Counted from the first letter of the stretch, positions 26,650-35,463 are shown. The stretch: 64,000 nucleotides of DNA from Massilia sp. HP4 (GCF_005222695.1 NZ_STGG01000023.1:1-64000); one strand, 5' to 3'. Notes: a model not told the origin generated them from the sequence alone. Translations and numbers: made by a program.

Positions 26650-28041
26650 TTATTTGGTAGTGGTGGCGGCAGAGACGGTCTTGGCGGCCTCGATCATGGC
26701 GGCCGGCTTGCGGTCGATGACGGTGCGGTTGGTCGGCACCAGGTAGGTCTTGACCGCGCGCTGGATGTCGCTCGACGTCACGCCTTCGATCCAGCCCGGG
26801 ATCTTGTTGACCACATTGGCGTCGCCCCACAAGACCTGCAGCTTGGCCATGGTATCGGCGCGGTTCACGAAGCTTTCCAGCTTGTTGTTCCAGTCGGCCA
26901 GCATGCGGGTCTTGACGCGCTTGAGGGTCGCGTCATCCACGCCATCCTTCGCGATCTTCGCGATCTCTTCGTCCATGGCCTTGAGCACGGCGTCGGCGCT
27001 GCTGTCCGGCTTGTACAGCGCGAACACGGTCATCAGGGTCGGGCCGTTGTATTCCCATGGGCTGGTCAGGCCGAACATGGTGTCGACATTCAGGGCGATC
27101 TCGCGGCCCTTGACCAGGCCCTGGTAGAACAGCGACGCATCGCCGCCGCCCAGCAGCTCGGCCAGCACCGCGATCGGCGCCTGGTCGCGGCTGCCGCGTT
27201 CGGGCACCTTCCAGGCCGCCGCGATCGCCGGCACCTGGGCCAGGGCGTCGCTCTGCTCGAGGCGTTTCTCGGCGGTGTTGAGCGGTTCGGTGAAGTCGGT
27301 GCCCTTCGGCACCGGGCGAGCGGGAATCGCGCCGAAGTATTTCTGGGCCAGTGCAAAGCCCTGCTGCGGCGTGATGTCGCCAGCGATCGCCAGCACCGCA
27401 TTATTGGGGCCGTAGTAGTCGCGGTGGAAGGCGCGCACGTCTTCCAGGCTGGCGTTTTCGAGGTCTTCGAAGCTGCCGTAGCCGTCGTGGTTGTTTTCCC
27501 ATTTCTGGAACGCGTGCTGGCTGATGTCGATCCACATGAAGCCGCCGTAGGGCTGGTTCTTGACGTTGACGCGGATTTCTTCCTTGACCACGTCCTGCTG
27601 GTTCTTGAGGGTGGCCGGGTTGAAGTCGAGGGTCTTCATGCGGTCCGCTTCCAGCCACAGGATCGGCTCCAGGCTCGATGCCGGGGCGGTCTCGATGTAG
27701 TTGGTGAAGTCAGGACGGGTCGAGCCGTTGTTCCAGCCGCCGCCGGCGGTGATGGTGGTGTCGAACACGCCCTTCGGCGCGTTCGGCGTGCCCTGGAACA
27801 TCAGGTGTTCGAACAGGTGGGCGAAGCCGGTGCGGTTGCGCGGTTCGAGCCGCATGCCGACGTGGTAGACGACCGACACGCCAACGGTCGGCGAGCTGCG
27901 GTCTTCCGACACGATGACGGTCAGTCCGTTGTCGAGTTTCTTGGTATTGACCGGCAGGGTCCACTGGTCGCTCGAGGCGGCCAGGGCCGACATCGACAGG
28001 GTGAGCCCGGCCATCAGGACAGGTAATTGGCGCATGCGCAT
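26650..28041 (-). CDS. Zinc metallopeptidase, M16 (pitrilysin) family
   Basis: A 463-residue periplasmic metallopeptidase. A signal peptide (about 1-21, SMSALA) precedes the M16 domain with the inverted zinc motif H75-L-F-E78-H79 in TGFAHLFEHLMFQGT, and the downstream acidic ligand region VVKEEIRVNVKNQPYGG. The start at 28041 is chosen because GAGG lies just upstream; an in-frame ATG 15 bp earlier has no ribosome site. It is the active half of a two-gene unit with 25221-26639 and probably cleaves exported peptides. Confidence 0.92.
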   Translation of the reverse strand: MRMRQLPVLMAGLTLSMSALAASSDQWTLPVNTKKLDNGLTVIVSEDRSSPTVGVSVVYHVGMRLEPRNRTGFAHLFEHLMFQGTPNAPKGVFDTTITAGGGWNNGSTRPDFTNYIETAPASSLEPILWLEADRMKTLDFNPATLKNQQDVVKEEIRVNVKNQPYGGFMWIDISQHAFQKWENNHDGYGSFEDLENASLEDVRAFHRDYYGPNNAVLAIAGDITPQQGFALAQKYFGAIPARPVPKGTDFTEPLNTAEKRLEQSDALAQVPAIAAAWKVPERGSRDQAPIAVLAELLGGGDASLFYQGLVKGREIALNVDTMFGLTSPWEYNGPTLMTVFALYKPDSSADAVLKAMDEEIAKIAKDGVDDATLKRVKTRMLADWNNKLESFVNRADTMAKLQVLWGDANVVNKIPGWIEGVTSSDIQRAVKTYLVPTNRTVIDRKPAAMIEAAKTVSAATTTK

Positions 28042-28314
28042 GGTGACCTCTTTCATGATTATTAGGACGAAGGGAGCGAGCCCATCGGCGGCTTATCTTA
28101 GCGCAATGGCATGTTATTAAGGTATGTTTTTGTTGCGGCGGCGCAGGACATGACGATGTCATGCAGACAGCATCCGGCCCCGCGCATGTGCATTTCGGGT
28201 GGCGAATCGTGCAGTTCGTCGCATAGGCCGTCGGCCCGCCTGGCTTTCGGGCTATAGTTGCAACATGACAAGTCCCGGTGCAAAGCCGGCGCAAGAATTC
28301 ACTGGAGAGAATGG

Positions 28315-29103
28315 ATGAACCACCTGATCAAGCTGGGCGCAGCGTTTGCGCTGCATTGCGTCTTGTTCTGGGCCTCGATCGGCCTGGCCGACGCCGCGCC
28401 GGACACGGGCACCGAGACGCGTCCGATCGATGCGCGCGTGGTGCGTGTCAAGCTCGAAGGGGTGGGCGACCTGAAGATCCGCCAGGGGACGACGCCGGCC
28501 CTGATCCTCACCGGCGACGCGCGCCTGCTGTCGCGCACGACGACCTCGCAGCGCGGCGACACCCTGCAGATCGAGACCGAGGGCCGCAATTCGGGCTTCA
28601 GCTTCGGCCGCTCCTCGGGCCTGCAGGCCGAGCTGGTGCTGCCGAACCTGCGCGCGGTGTCGTCCGAAAGCGTCGGCTCCACCACGGTGAGCGGGTTTGC
28701 CGGTGACACGCTCGACATCAACCTCGATGGCGCCGGCTCGATGTATGTATCATCATCGGAATACCGCAACATCAAGGCCAGCCTGGGCGGCGTCGGCAAC
28801 CTCAAGATCCAGGGCGTGGACGCCGAGACGGTCGACCTCAGCCTGGGCGGCGCCGGCTATGTGACCCTGAGCGGGCGCAGCAAGAACCTCAGGGCCGAGC
28901 TCGGCGGCTTGGGTGGACTCGACGCCCAGGCTTGTACGGTCGAGGCCGTGACCCTGGACCTGTCGGGGCTCGGCAATGCCACCGTCAATGCCCGCAGCAG
29001 CGCCAACCTGTCGCTGTCGGGCATGGGCTCGGTGACGGTGTTCGGCAAGCCGGCCAACCGCAAGGTCGCCCTCGACGGCCTTGGCAAGGTCAACTGGAAG
29101 TAA
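28315..29103 (+). CDS. GIN-domain (DUF2807) secreted protein
   Basis: A 262-residue protein with a signal peptide ending near residue 28 (GLADA). The body is a run of short beta-helix turns rich in Gly, Ser and Asp, such as LDGAGSMYVSS, GVGNLKIQGVDAETVDLSLGGAG and LSLSGMGSVTVFG. This is the pattern of the DUF2807 putative auto-transporter adhesin head (GIN) domain. Start at 28315 follows GGAGAG. It is divergent from the M16 operon across 273 bp that hold no gene; the shared promoter region was not resolved. Confidence 0.82.
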   Translation: MNHLIKLGAAFALHCVLFWASIGLADAAPDTGTETRPIDARVVRVKLEGVGDLKIRQGTTPALILTGDARLLSRTTTSQRGDTLQIETEGRNSGFSFGRSSGLQAELVLPNLRAVSSESVGSTTVSGFAGDTLDINLDGAGSMYVSSSEYRNIKASLGGVGNLKIQGVDAETVDLSLGGAGYVTLSGRSKNLRAELGGLGGLDAQACTVEAVTLDLSGLGNATVNARSSANLSLSGMGSVTVFGKPANRKVALDGLGKVNWK

Positions 29104-29178
29104 CCCGATGGCGCACATGCCACCGCATCTACAACGACCGCGGGAATTCCCGATCGATCCAGATTCTGTGCACGAGAC

Positions 29179-29802
29179 ATGAAAAAAATACTCCTTGTGA
29201 CGCTGCTTGCCATCGGCCTGCAACTGGGCCTGCCGACGAGCGCCCGGGCCGGCTTTGCGGAGGGCGCGAGCGCCTACAACGCCCGCAATTATGCACTGGC
29301 ATTGAAAGAAATCAATCCGCTGGCCAAGGCGGGCAACCCCGATGCCCAGCATCTGCTGGGCCTGATGTACTACATGGGCCGCGGCGTCACGCGCGACTAC
29401 AAGCAGGCGTTCGCCTGGCATATGAAGGCGGCCGGGCAGGGCAAGGCGGATGCGCAGTACGTGGTTGGCGCCATGTACTACACTGGCAACGCCGTGCCGC
29501 AAGACCAGAAGCACGCCGTCACCTGGTTCCGCAAGGCGGCCGAGCAGGGCAATCCCGACGCCCAGCACGCGCTCGGGCTGATGTACCGCTACAACGTGGC
29601 CGGCGTGCCGCAAGATGTGGTGCTGGCCTATATGCTGTACAACCTGGCGGCAGCCGGCGGCCACCGCAATGCGGTCGAACAGCGCGCCGCGATCGCCAAA
29701 AAGATGACGCAGGAACAGGTAGAAGAAGCCCAGGCCTTGTCGCGCACCTGGAAGGCGGGCACGACGTTGCCGACGGCGTCAAGGACAGGCGCCGGTATGT
29801 GA
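29179..29802 (+). CDS. Sel1-repeat periplasmic protein
   Basis: A 207-residue protein with signal peptide (1-24, SARA). At least three Sel1-like TPR repeats of about 36 residues follow (around 52-165): AGNPDAQHLLGLMYYMGRGV, GKADAQYVVGAMYYTGNAV and GNPDAQHALGLMYRYNVAGV. A final half repeat has YNLAAAGGH. Sel1 proteins serve as adaptors in envelope signalling or pilus and capsule systems. No partner is evident from the neighbours. Confidence 0.88.
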   Translation: MKKILLVTLLAIGLQLGLPTSARAGFAEGASAYNARNYALALKEINPLAKAGNPDAQHLLGLMYYMGRGVTRDYKQAFAWHMKAAGQGKADAQYVVGAMYYTGNAVPQDQKHAVTWFRKAAEQGNPDAQHALGLMYRYNVAGVPQDVVLAYMLYNLAAAGGHRNAVEQRAAIAKKMTQEQVEEAQALSRTWKAGTTLPTASRTGAGM

Positions 29803-29868
29803 TATGCCGAACTGAGGAAAATGCCATTGCAGTCCAGCATGAGCTTGAACTCATGACAGGAGGCTGCG

Positions 29869-30393
29869 ATGAAGAAGGTCGAATTGACGATGTCGACCGA
29901 GGTGCCGGTATCGACGCAAGAGGCCTGGGCCTGGTCCACCTCGCTGCGCAGCGTACGCGCTGAAATGCGGCCATTGCTCAGGCTCGTTTTCCCGAAAGGG
30001 ATGACGGATATCGGCACCAATACCATGCTCGGCAAGTCGCTCGGCCGTTGCCAGTTTTTCCTGTTCGGTCTGTTTCCGGTCGATATGTCGAAGCTGACAT
30101 TCAGCGAGATCGTGCCTGGCCACCGTTTCGTCGAGCAATCGCAGCTACTCTCGATGCACTTCTGGCGGCATGAGCGGATCATCACGCCTGGCGCCGACGG
30201 ACGTGGCTCCCGGATTACCGATCATCTTACCTTTTCTCCCCGTTTTGCTACCCCGATCGTGCGCCTGATGGTCAAGCAGCTGTTTGCGCATCGCCACAAG
30301 ATGCTGGCGCGCGCGCTAAAGCGCCAGGAAATTGCGCATGGTAAAGCAATATCAGGAAGCGAAAGGGCACGCCAGGACAGGTCCGCGTGGTAG
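29869..30393 (+). CDS. SRPBCC-fold (polyketide cyclase-like) protein
   Basis: A 174-residue soluble protein with a strong ribosome site (AGGAGG) 7 bp before the ATG. The segments LGRCQFFLFGLFPVDMSKL, EIVPGHRFVEQSQLLSMHFWRHERI and ITDHLTFSPRF, and a final amphipathic helix with FAHRHKMLARAL, fit the START-like SRPBCC lipid/ligand-binding fold. The natural ligand is not known. Codon and base use is a little more A+T rich than in neighbours. A 7-bp hairpin AACGCCC (30417-30423) / GGGCGTT (30434-30440) follows the stop, without a T-run. Confidence 0.7.
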   Translation: MKKVELTMSTEVPVSTQEAWAWSTSLRSVRAEMRPLLRLVFPKGMTDIGTNTMLGKSLGRCQFFLFGLFPVDMSKLTFSEIVPGHRFVEQSQLLSMHFWRHERIITPGADGRGSRITDHLTFSPRFATPIVRLMVKQLFAHRHKMLARALKRQEIAHGKAISGSERARQDRSAW

Positions 30394-30459
30394 GCTTCGG
30401 CTTTGAACCACGCATGAACGCCCGTAAATACAAGGGCGTTGTGACTATTTGGAGCATGT

Positions 30460-31401
30460 ATGTTGATTGCCACTCATGGCGGCAAATTCCACGCGGACGA
30501 TGCGTGGGCGGTTGCCGTCCTGAAGGTGCTGTTTCCCGATGCGGACGTCGTCCGTACCCGCGAACAGGCCAGGATCGATGCCGCCGACTTCGCGATCGAC
30601 GTCGGCGGGGTCTGGGACCCGGCCGCGGGCCGCTTCGATCACCACCAGAAGGAATTCGACGCCACCCGACCGTCTGGCGTGCCGTATGCCAGCGCCGGCC
30701 TGGTCTGGCGCGAGTATGGTGCGCAATGCGTCGCCGCCCTGGCCGAGCGCCATACCGGCGAGCGCCTGTCGGACGACACGGCCCAGCAGATCGCCCACGC
30801 GATCGACGCTGATATCGTGCAATATCTCGACCTGTCTGACGTGGGCGTGGCCAAGAACGCGCCGGGCAGCTATGGCTTGTCGGCAGTTGTTTCTGGCTTT
30901 AACCCCGGCTGGCTCGACGAGCAGCGCCTGGGCTATGGCGAAGCTGTAGACAGTTATCGCATGGGCCAGTTCATGCGCGCCCTCGAGTTTTTGACCGACA
31001 TCATGGGCAATGCCGTGCGCTACCGCGTCGGCGCCATGCTGGCCGTGACCCAGGTACGCCAGGCCGAGGTGCTGGAAGACGGCAAGCTGCTGTTCCTGAA
31101 AAATGCCGCGCTGCCCTGGAGCAGCGTGGTGCGCAAGGAAATGCCGAAGATCCTGTTCGTCATCAGCCACAGCCTGACCGAGCAGCGCTACATCCTGCAC
31201 ACGGTCTCGGTCGATACCGAAAGCTTCGACGCCCGGGCCGACCTGCCGGCTTCCTGGGCCGGCCTGCGCGAGGCCGAACTGGCGGCCGTGACCGGCGTCG
31301 AGGATGCCGTGTTCTGCCATACCGGCCGTTTCATCGCGGCCGCGCGTACCTACGCCGGTATCTTGACCATGGCGCGCCAGGCCCTCGCGGAGGTGGCGTA
31401 G
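30460..31401 (+). CDS. MYG1-family protein (DHH-type metal-dependent hydrolase)
   Basis: A 313-residue member of UPF0160/MYG1, the bacterial counterpart of a eukaryotic 3'-5' RNA exonuclease. The N-terminal THGGKFHADDAWAVAVL (5-21) and later DVGGVWDPAAGRFDHHQKEF (47-66) carry the His/Asp clusters of the DHH-like active site. AVRYRVGAMLAV and LPWSSVVRKE belong to the C-terminal part. The chosen ATG has GGAG upstream. Activity in bacteria is little studied, so an RNA role is inference from the eukaryotic homologue. Confidence 0.88.
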   Translation: MLIATHGGKFHADDAWAVAVLKVLFPDADVVRTREQARIDAADFAIDVGGVWDPAAGRFDHHQKEFDATRPSGVPYASAGLVWREYGAQCVAALAERHTGERLSDDTAQQIAHAIDADIVQYLDLSDVGVAKNAPGSYGLSAVVSGFNPGWLDEQRLGYGEAVDSYRMGQFMRALEFLTDIMGNAVRYRVGAMLAVTQVRQAEVLEDGKLLFLKNAALPWSSVVRKEMPKILFVISHSLTEQRYILHTVSVDTESFDARADLPASWAGLREAELAAVTGVEDAVFCHTGRFIAAARTYAGILTMARQALAEVA

Positions 31402-31402
31402 G

Positions 31403-31423
31403 GTCGACGGCTACGCCGTCGAC
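31403..31423. repeat. Perfect 21-bp palindrome after the MYG1 gene
   Basis: GTCGACGGC and GCCGTCGAC flank TAC, beginning 1 bp after the MYG1 stop. It may stop transcription, although there is no T-run. It directly precedes an 81-bp tandem repeat. Confidence 0.85.
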
Positions 31424-31426
31424 GCG

Positions 31427-31588
31427 GTGATCGGCGCAGGCTCCGCTTTCGCGCCGGTTGATCCCGCCGCCAGCCATCACCGCGTCGGCGGCACAGCCGC
31501 CAACCCTGTGATCGGCGCAGGCTCCGCTTTCGCGCCGGATGATCCCGCCGCCAACCATCACCGCGTCGGCGGCACAGCCGCCAAGCCT
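31427..31588. repeat. Two tandem copies of an 81-bp repeat
   Basis: Copy 1 is 31427-31507 and copy 2 is 31508-31588, identical at 78 of 81 positions. Each ends with the palindromic core CACCGCGTCGGCGGCACAG-type sequence, which is shared with the repeat near 21.3 kb. Because 81 is a multiple of three, the repeats stay open in the frame of the next gene, but the translation (IGAGSAFAP, then HHRVGGTAA) is unrelated to that enzyme family, so they are treated as intergenic DNA. Confidence 0.85.
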
Positions 31589-31610
31589 ACACATCACGCA
31601 CGCTTGCACC

Positions 31611-31648
31611 GACTCCCGTACAATTACGGTTTTGCTAACACGGGAGTC
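31611..31648 (+). promoter_or_regulatory. Dyad spanning the quinone oxidoreductase promoter and ribosome site
   Basis: A perfect 9-bp inverted repeat GACTCCCGT (31611-31619) / ACGGGAGTC (31640-31648) brackets a -10-like TACAAT (31619-31624). The right arm contains the GGGAG ribosome site, 7 bp before the ATG. It could be an operator or, on read-through RNA, a hairpin hiding the ribosome site. No -35 box is clear. Confidence 0.4.
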
Positions 31649-31654
31649 ATTTTT

Positions 31655-32641
31655 ATGCGCGCCATCGAGATCACCCAGCCCGGCAAGCCGGAAGTCTTGC
31701 AACTCTGCGAACGCCCGACGCCAGTCCTGAAGGCCGGCGAAGTGTTGATCAAGGTCCACGCGGCCGGCATCAACCGTCCCGACGTGCTGCAGCGCATGGG
31801 TAAATACCCGGTGCCGCCGGGCGCGTCCGACCTGCCGGGCCTGGAAGTGGCTGGCGAGATCGTCGACGGCGACCTGGCCGACAGCGGTTTCAAGAAAGGC
31901 GACCTGGTGTGCGCGCTGGTGCAGGGCGGCGGCTATGCCGAATACTGCGCAGCGCCGCTCGGGCAATGCCTGCCGGTGCCCGAAGGCCTCTCTGCCCTCG
32001 AGGCGGCCACCTTGCCAGAAACTTATTTCACGGTGTGGAGCAATGTGTTCGACCGCGCGCGACTGTCCGAAGGCGAGAGCCTGCTGGTGCAGGGTGGCAG
32101 CTCGGGCATCGGCGTGACCGCGATCCAGCTGGCCAAGGCCCTGGGCCACCGCGTGTTCGCCACCGCCGGCACCGACGACAAATGCCGCGCCGTCGAAGCG
32201 CTGGGCGCCGAACGCGGCATCAACTACCGCGACGAGGATTTCGTTGCCGTGATCAAGGAACTTACGGGCGGCAAAGGTGTCGATGTCATTCTGGACATGG
32301 TCGCGGGCGAGTACGTGGCGCGCGAGATCGATTGCCTGGCCGATGACGGCCGCCTGGTCGTGATCGCGCTGCTGGGTGGCGCGCGCGCCAATATCGATAT
32401 GGGGCAGGTGTTGCGCCGCCGCCTGCACGTCACCGGCTCGACCCTGCGTCCGCGTCCGGAGTCGTTCAAGGCCGCGATTGCGAACCAGCTGCGCGAGCAT
32501 GCCTGGCCGCTGTTCGCCCAAGGCAAGATCAAGCCGGTCGTGCACCAGGTGTTCCCCTTGGCGCAGGCGGCCGAGGCGCATGCGCTGATGGAGTCGAGCA
32601 CCCACGTCGGCAAGATCGTCCTGCAGGTGCAGGAAGGCTGA
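31655..32641 (+). CDS. NAD(P)H-quinone oxidoreductase, zeta-crystallin/PIG3 type
   Basis: A 328-residue medium-chain dehydrogenase without the catalytic zinc ligands. Signatures: AGINRPDVLQRMGKYPVPPG (PIG3-like), GLEVAGEI, LVQGGSSGIGVTAIQLAKAL (Rossmann nucleotide-binding motif around residues 145-164) and STLRPRPESFK. It probably reduces quinones by one electron with NADPH. The start follows GGGAG; upstream in-frame codons derive from intergenic repeats and were excluded. It is followed by tpiA, which has its own promoter. Confidence 0.9.
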   Translation: MRAIEITQPGKPEVLQLCERPTPVLKAGEVLIKVHAAGINRPDVLQRMGKYPVPPGASDLPGLEVAGEIVDGDLADSGFKKGDLVCALVQGGGYAEYCAAPLGQCLPVPEGLSALEAATLPETYFTVWSNVFDRARLSEGESLLVQGGSSGIGVTAIQLAKALGHRVFATAGTDDKCRAVEALGAERGINYRDEDFVAVIKELTGGKGVDVILDMVAGEYVAREIDCLADDGRLVVIALLGGARANIDMGQVLRRRLHVTGSTLRPRPESFKAAIANQLREHAWPLFAQGKIKPVVHQVFPLAQAAEAHALMESSTHVGKIVLQVQEG

Positions 32642-32736
32642 CAACAAGATAAAACGCGTGCCGGGCAGGGCCAGGACGGCCCGCCACGGCGCATCCGGAG
32701 GCGGTCTGGCGGGCGGCTTGACAGCCCAGCCTTTGT

Positions 32737-32765
32737 TTGACCGCCATATGAACGACCGCTAGAAT
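32737..32765 (+). promoter_or_regulatory. tpiA promoter
   Basis: TTGACC (32737-32742), a 17-bp spacer, and TAGAAT (32760-32765) form a good sigma-70 promoter 25 bp before the tpiA ATG. The -10 lies in a small dyad, CCGCT (32756-32760) and AGCGG (32766-32770). Confidence 0.7.
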
Positions 32766-32790
32766 AGCGGGTTATTTGACATGGGGTAGT

Positions 32791-33537
32791 ATGCGTCCCA
32801 AACTCGTCGTAGGTAACTGGAAAATGAACGGCAGCCGTGCAGTCAACGCAGAGCTGCTGCAAGGTATTCTCGCTGGATTGACGGAGCAGGGCGCCGCGAG
32901 CGCCGTCTGCGTGCCGGCGCCTTACCTGTTCCAGTGTGAGCAACTTCTCGCGGGTAGCGCGATGGCCTGGGGCGCGCAAGACGTCGCGACCGAGCCATGC
33001 GGCGCCTTCACCGGTGAAGTCTGCTCCTCGATGCTGCAGGATTTCGGTTGTCGTTATGTGATCGTCGGTCACTCCGAGCGCCGTGCCTACCATGGCGAAT
33101 CGAATGAGCTGGTGGCAGCCAAGGCCAGGGCGGCGCTGGACGCCGGCCTGACCCCGATCGTGTGCGTCGGCGAAACGCTGGCCCAGCGCGACGCGGGCGC
33201 CACGCAAGAAGTGGTGGGCGCCCAGCTGGATGCGGTGCTGGAACTGGTCGGTGCCGAGGCGGTCGCGCGCCTGGTCGTGGCCTATGAGCCGGTCTGGGCG
33301 ATCGGCACTGGCAAGACTGCGACGCCGGCAATGGCCCAGGAAGTGCATGCCTTCTTGCGTGAGAAACTGCGCAACTGCAACGCCGAAGCTGCAAACAATG
33401 TACAAATCCTTTACGGCGGGAGCATGAAGCCGGAGAATGCAGGCGATCTGATGGCGCAGCCGGATATCGATGGCGGCTTGATCGGTGGCGCAGCGCTAAA
33501 GTCGACCGATTTTCTCAAGATTATTCAGGCCGTATAA
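32791..33537 (+). CDS. tpiA: Triosephosphate isomerase
   Basis: Interconverts dihydroxyacetone phosphate and glyceraldehyde 3-phosphate in glycolysis. The 248-residue TIM barrel has the substrate Lys in GNWKMNG (about 8-14), the electrophilic His in VIVGHSERR, the catalytic Glu in [12 protein letters not shown] with its flexible loop, and the phosphate-binding YGGSMKPEN and GGLIGGAAL. The start [11 protein letters not shown] is family-typical; a TTG five codons earlier was rejected. tpiA-secG-tRNA-Leu-nuoA is a conserved order in beta- and gammaproteobacteria. Confidence 0.97.
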   Translation: MRPKLVVGNWKMNGSRAVNAELLQGILAGLTEQGAASAVCVPAPYLFQCEQLLAGSAMAWGAQDVATEPCGAFTGEVCSSMLQDFGCRYVIVGHSERRAYHGESNELVAAKARAALDAGLTPIVCVGETLAQRDAGATQEVVGAQLDAVLELVGAEAVARLVVAYEPVWAIGTGKTATPAMAQEVHAFLREKLRNCNAEAANNVQILYGGSMKPENAGDLMAQPDIDGGLIGGAALKSTDFLKIIQAV

Positions 33538-33625
33538 AATCCTGCAGTACGCATCACGAATTTTCGAATCTTTTGAAAATATAAGAAATTTAAAAACGTT
33601 GTTTTAAACTTGGAATGGAATTGCA

Positions 33626-34069
33626 ATGATCTGGTTCAATTTGATTATCGTCGTGCAGGTTGTTTCGGCCCTGGCCATTATCGGCCTGGTCTTGATGCAG
33701 CACGGTAAGGGCGCCGACATGGGCGCGGCCTTCGGTTCGGGCGCCTCGGGCAGCCTGTTCGGCGCCTCGGGTTCGTCGAACTTCCTGTCGAAGTCGACCG
33801 CCGTCGCGGCCGCGATCTTCTTCGGTTCGACCCTGGCCCTGGCCTATATCGGTAACAGCGGCAGCAGCGGCGAGAGCGGCGGCGGCGTCATGGGTCGCGT
33901 GACCGTGCCGTCGAGCCAGGCACCGGCGAGCGGTATCCCTGGCGGCGCACCGGCCCAGACCGCACCGGCCGACGTGCCGAGCCTGCCGGCCAGCAACGCT
34001 GCCCCGGCCGAAGCCGTTCCGGCGACCCCGGCGCCTGCTGCCCCAGCGCCAGCCGCGCCAGCGAAGTAA
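33626..34069 (+). CDS. secG: Protein translocase subunit SecG
   Basis: Accessory subunit of the SecYEG channel that speeds protein export. The 147-residue protein has two membrane helices (about 4-24 and 53-75) joined by the conserved loop LMQHGKGADMGAAFGSGASGSLFG (27-50). The C-terminal tail (about 90-147) is Ala/Pro-rich with low-complexity repeats of APAAP type, longer than the E. coli protein (110 residues) but usual in Burkholderiales. It lies between tpiA and tRNA-Leu. Confidence 0.95.
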   Translation: MIWFNLIIVVQVVSALAIIGLVLMQHGKGADMGAAFGSGASGSLFGASGSSNFLSKSTAVAAAIFFGSTLALAYIGNSGSSGESGGGVMGRVTVPSSQAPASGIPGGAPAQTAPADVPSLPASNAAPAEAVPATPAPAAPAPAAPAK

Positions 34070-34110
34070 ACAAGGGCGGGGGCGGCAAGCGCGCCACACT
34101 TGTTGTCCAG

Positions 34111-34143
34111 AAACGCGCCGTTCTACGGCGCGTTTGTGTTTTT
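34111..34143 (+). terminator. Intrinsic terminator after secG
   Basis: A perfect 11-bp stem AAACGCGCCGT / ACGGCGCGTTT with a TCT loop is followed by GTGTTTTT, 41 bp after secG. The rest of the stretch up to the tRNA (34144-34367) holds no gene that I can see; it presumably contains the tRNA promoter. Confidence 0.9.
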
Positions 34144-34367
34144 AGGCGTAGAATGCTGCGGCGCGTGGCTAAAGTATCAAGCCACCCGATGCGTGACCCT
34201 GGAATATTGACACGTATCCTGTTTAGCAGTGCGGTCTGTCGGCGGAAGTAATTGATGAGCCATCGATTATTCGGCGACATGATTCAAAAAATTCGCAAAT
34301 ATCCTTGTGATTACGCAATTTGAGCATTGATAAGTCATGCTAAGGCAGGGTAAAATACTGGTCTCCA

Positions 34368-34452
34368 GCCGACGTGGTGAAATTGGTAGACACGCTATCT
34401 TGAGGGGGTAGTGGCGCAAGCTGTGCGAGTTCGAGTCTCGCCGTCGGCACCA
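34368..34452 (+). tRNA. tRNA-Leu (anticodon GAG)
   Basis: An 85-base tRNA with the 3' CCA encoded. Acceptor stem GCCGACG pairs with CGTCGGC. The D arm contains GAAATTGGTAGAC, the anticodon stem-loop is CTATC-TTGAGGG-GGTAG with GAG at positions 34-36, a class II variable arm (TGGCGCAAGCTGTGC) follows, and the T loop is TTCGAGT. The layout closely parallels E. coli tRNA-Leu(GAG), and the secG-leuU-nuo neighbourhood is common. Confidence 0.96.
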
Positions 34453-34464
34453 AAATTTAGAAAG

Positions 34465-34516
34465 AAAGCCAGCAAGGGCGCACGAGTTTTTCCTCATGCC
34501 TGAGCTGGCTTTTTTA
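34465..34516 (+). terminator. Terminator after tRNA-Leu
   Basis: AAAGCCAGC (34465-34473) pairs with GCTGGCTTT (34504-34512), followed by a T-run TTTTT. The 30-base loop is long for a terminator, but the stem and T-run are clear. Confidence 0.65.
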
Positions 34517-34623
34517 CGAGGATCGTCGTCCGGTCCTGGTGGCAGGCTAGAAGCCAGGTTCGCACGATTCGGTGCTGCATCCCCGCAGCGTCCCATTAAC
34601 CGATCGTTCAGGAAGCTTCATCT

Positions 34624-34983
34624 GTGAACCTCGAAAATTATCTCCCCGTTCTTCTCTTTATCCTGGTTGGCATCGGTGTCGGTGTCGCCCCGCAGGTGCT
34701 CGGTCGCCTGCTGGGGCCCCACAAGCCCGACGATGCCAAGCTGTCCCCGTATGAATGCGGCTTCGAAGCGTTCGAAGACGCACGCATGAAGTTCGACGTC
34801 AGGTACTACCTGATCGCGATCTTGTTCATTTTGTTTGATCTGGAAACGGCATTCTTCTTCCCATGGGGCGTCTCGATGCGCGAGCTGGGTTGGACCGGTT
34901 TCATCACGATGATGGTGTTCATCGCCGAGTTCGTGGTCGGTTTCTGGTACATCTGGAAGAAAGGTGCCCTTGATTGGGAATAA
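34624..34983 (+). CDS. nuoA: NADH-quinone oxidoreductase subunit A
   Basis: First gene of the complex I operon. A 119-residue, three-helix membrane subunit near the quinone site. It carries the loop [21 protein letters not shown], whose Cys becomes exposed in the deactive enzyme in mitochondria, and ends WKKGALDWE. It starts with GTG after an AGGAAG ribosome site. A second copy of this gene lies at 54141-54500. Confidence 0.96.
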   Translation: MNLENYLPVLLFILVGIGVGVAPQVLGRLLGPHKPDDAKLSPYECGFEAFEDARMKFDVRYYLIAILFILFDLETAFFFPWGVSMRELGWTGFITMMVFIAEFVVGFWYIWKKGALDWE

Positions 34984-34986
34984 GCC

Positions 34987-35463
34987 ATGGCAATTGAAGG
35001 CGTATTAAACGAAGGTTTCATCACCACCACAGCCGACAAGCTGATCAACTGGGCGCGTACGGGATCGATGTTCCCGATGACGTTCGGTCTGGCCTGCTGC
35101 GCGGTCGAGATGATGCACGTGGGCGCGGCCCGCTACGACATGGACCGCTTCGGTATCGTGTTCCGTCCATCGCCGCGTCAGTCCGACGTGATGATCGTCG
35201 CCGGCACCCTGTGCAACAAGATGGCGCCGGCGCTGCGCAAGGTCTACGACCAGATGGCCGAACCGCGCTGGGTGATCTCGATGGGTTCCTGTGCCAACGG
35301 CGGCGGCTACTACCACTACTCGTATTCGGTAGTGCGCGGCTGCGATCGCATCGTCCCTGTCGATGTGTACGTGCCAGGCTGCCCGCCGACTGCCGAAGCG
35401 CTGCTCTACGGCATCATGCAGCTCCAGAACAAGATCAAGCGCACCAATACCATCGCGCGCTAA
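34987..35463 (+). CDS. nuoB: NADH-quinone oxidoreductase subunit B
   Basis: Carries the terminal iron-sulfur cluster N2 that hands electrons to quinone. The 158-residue protein has the tandem cysteines in [12 protein letters not shown] (about 36-47), a third in GSCANGGG and a fourth in [11 protein letters not shown]. Begins 3 bp after nuoA. Confidence 0.97.
   Translation: MAIEGVLNEGFITTTADKLINWARTGSMFPMTFGLACCAVEMMHVGAARYDMDRFGIVFRPSPRQSDVMIVAGTLCNKMAPALRKVYDQMAEPRWVISMGSCANGGGYYHYSYSVVRGCDRIVPVDVYVPGCPPTAEALLYGIMQLQNKIKRTNTIAR

Noticed and set aside
31427..31654. N-terminal extension of the quinone oxidoreductase through the 81-bp repeats
   Set aside because: The residues derive from intergenic repeats, and the internal ATG at 31655 has a ribosome site and the family-typical start.
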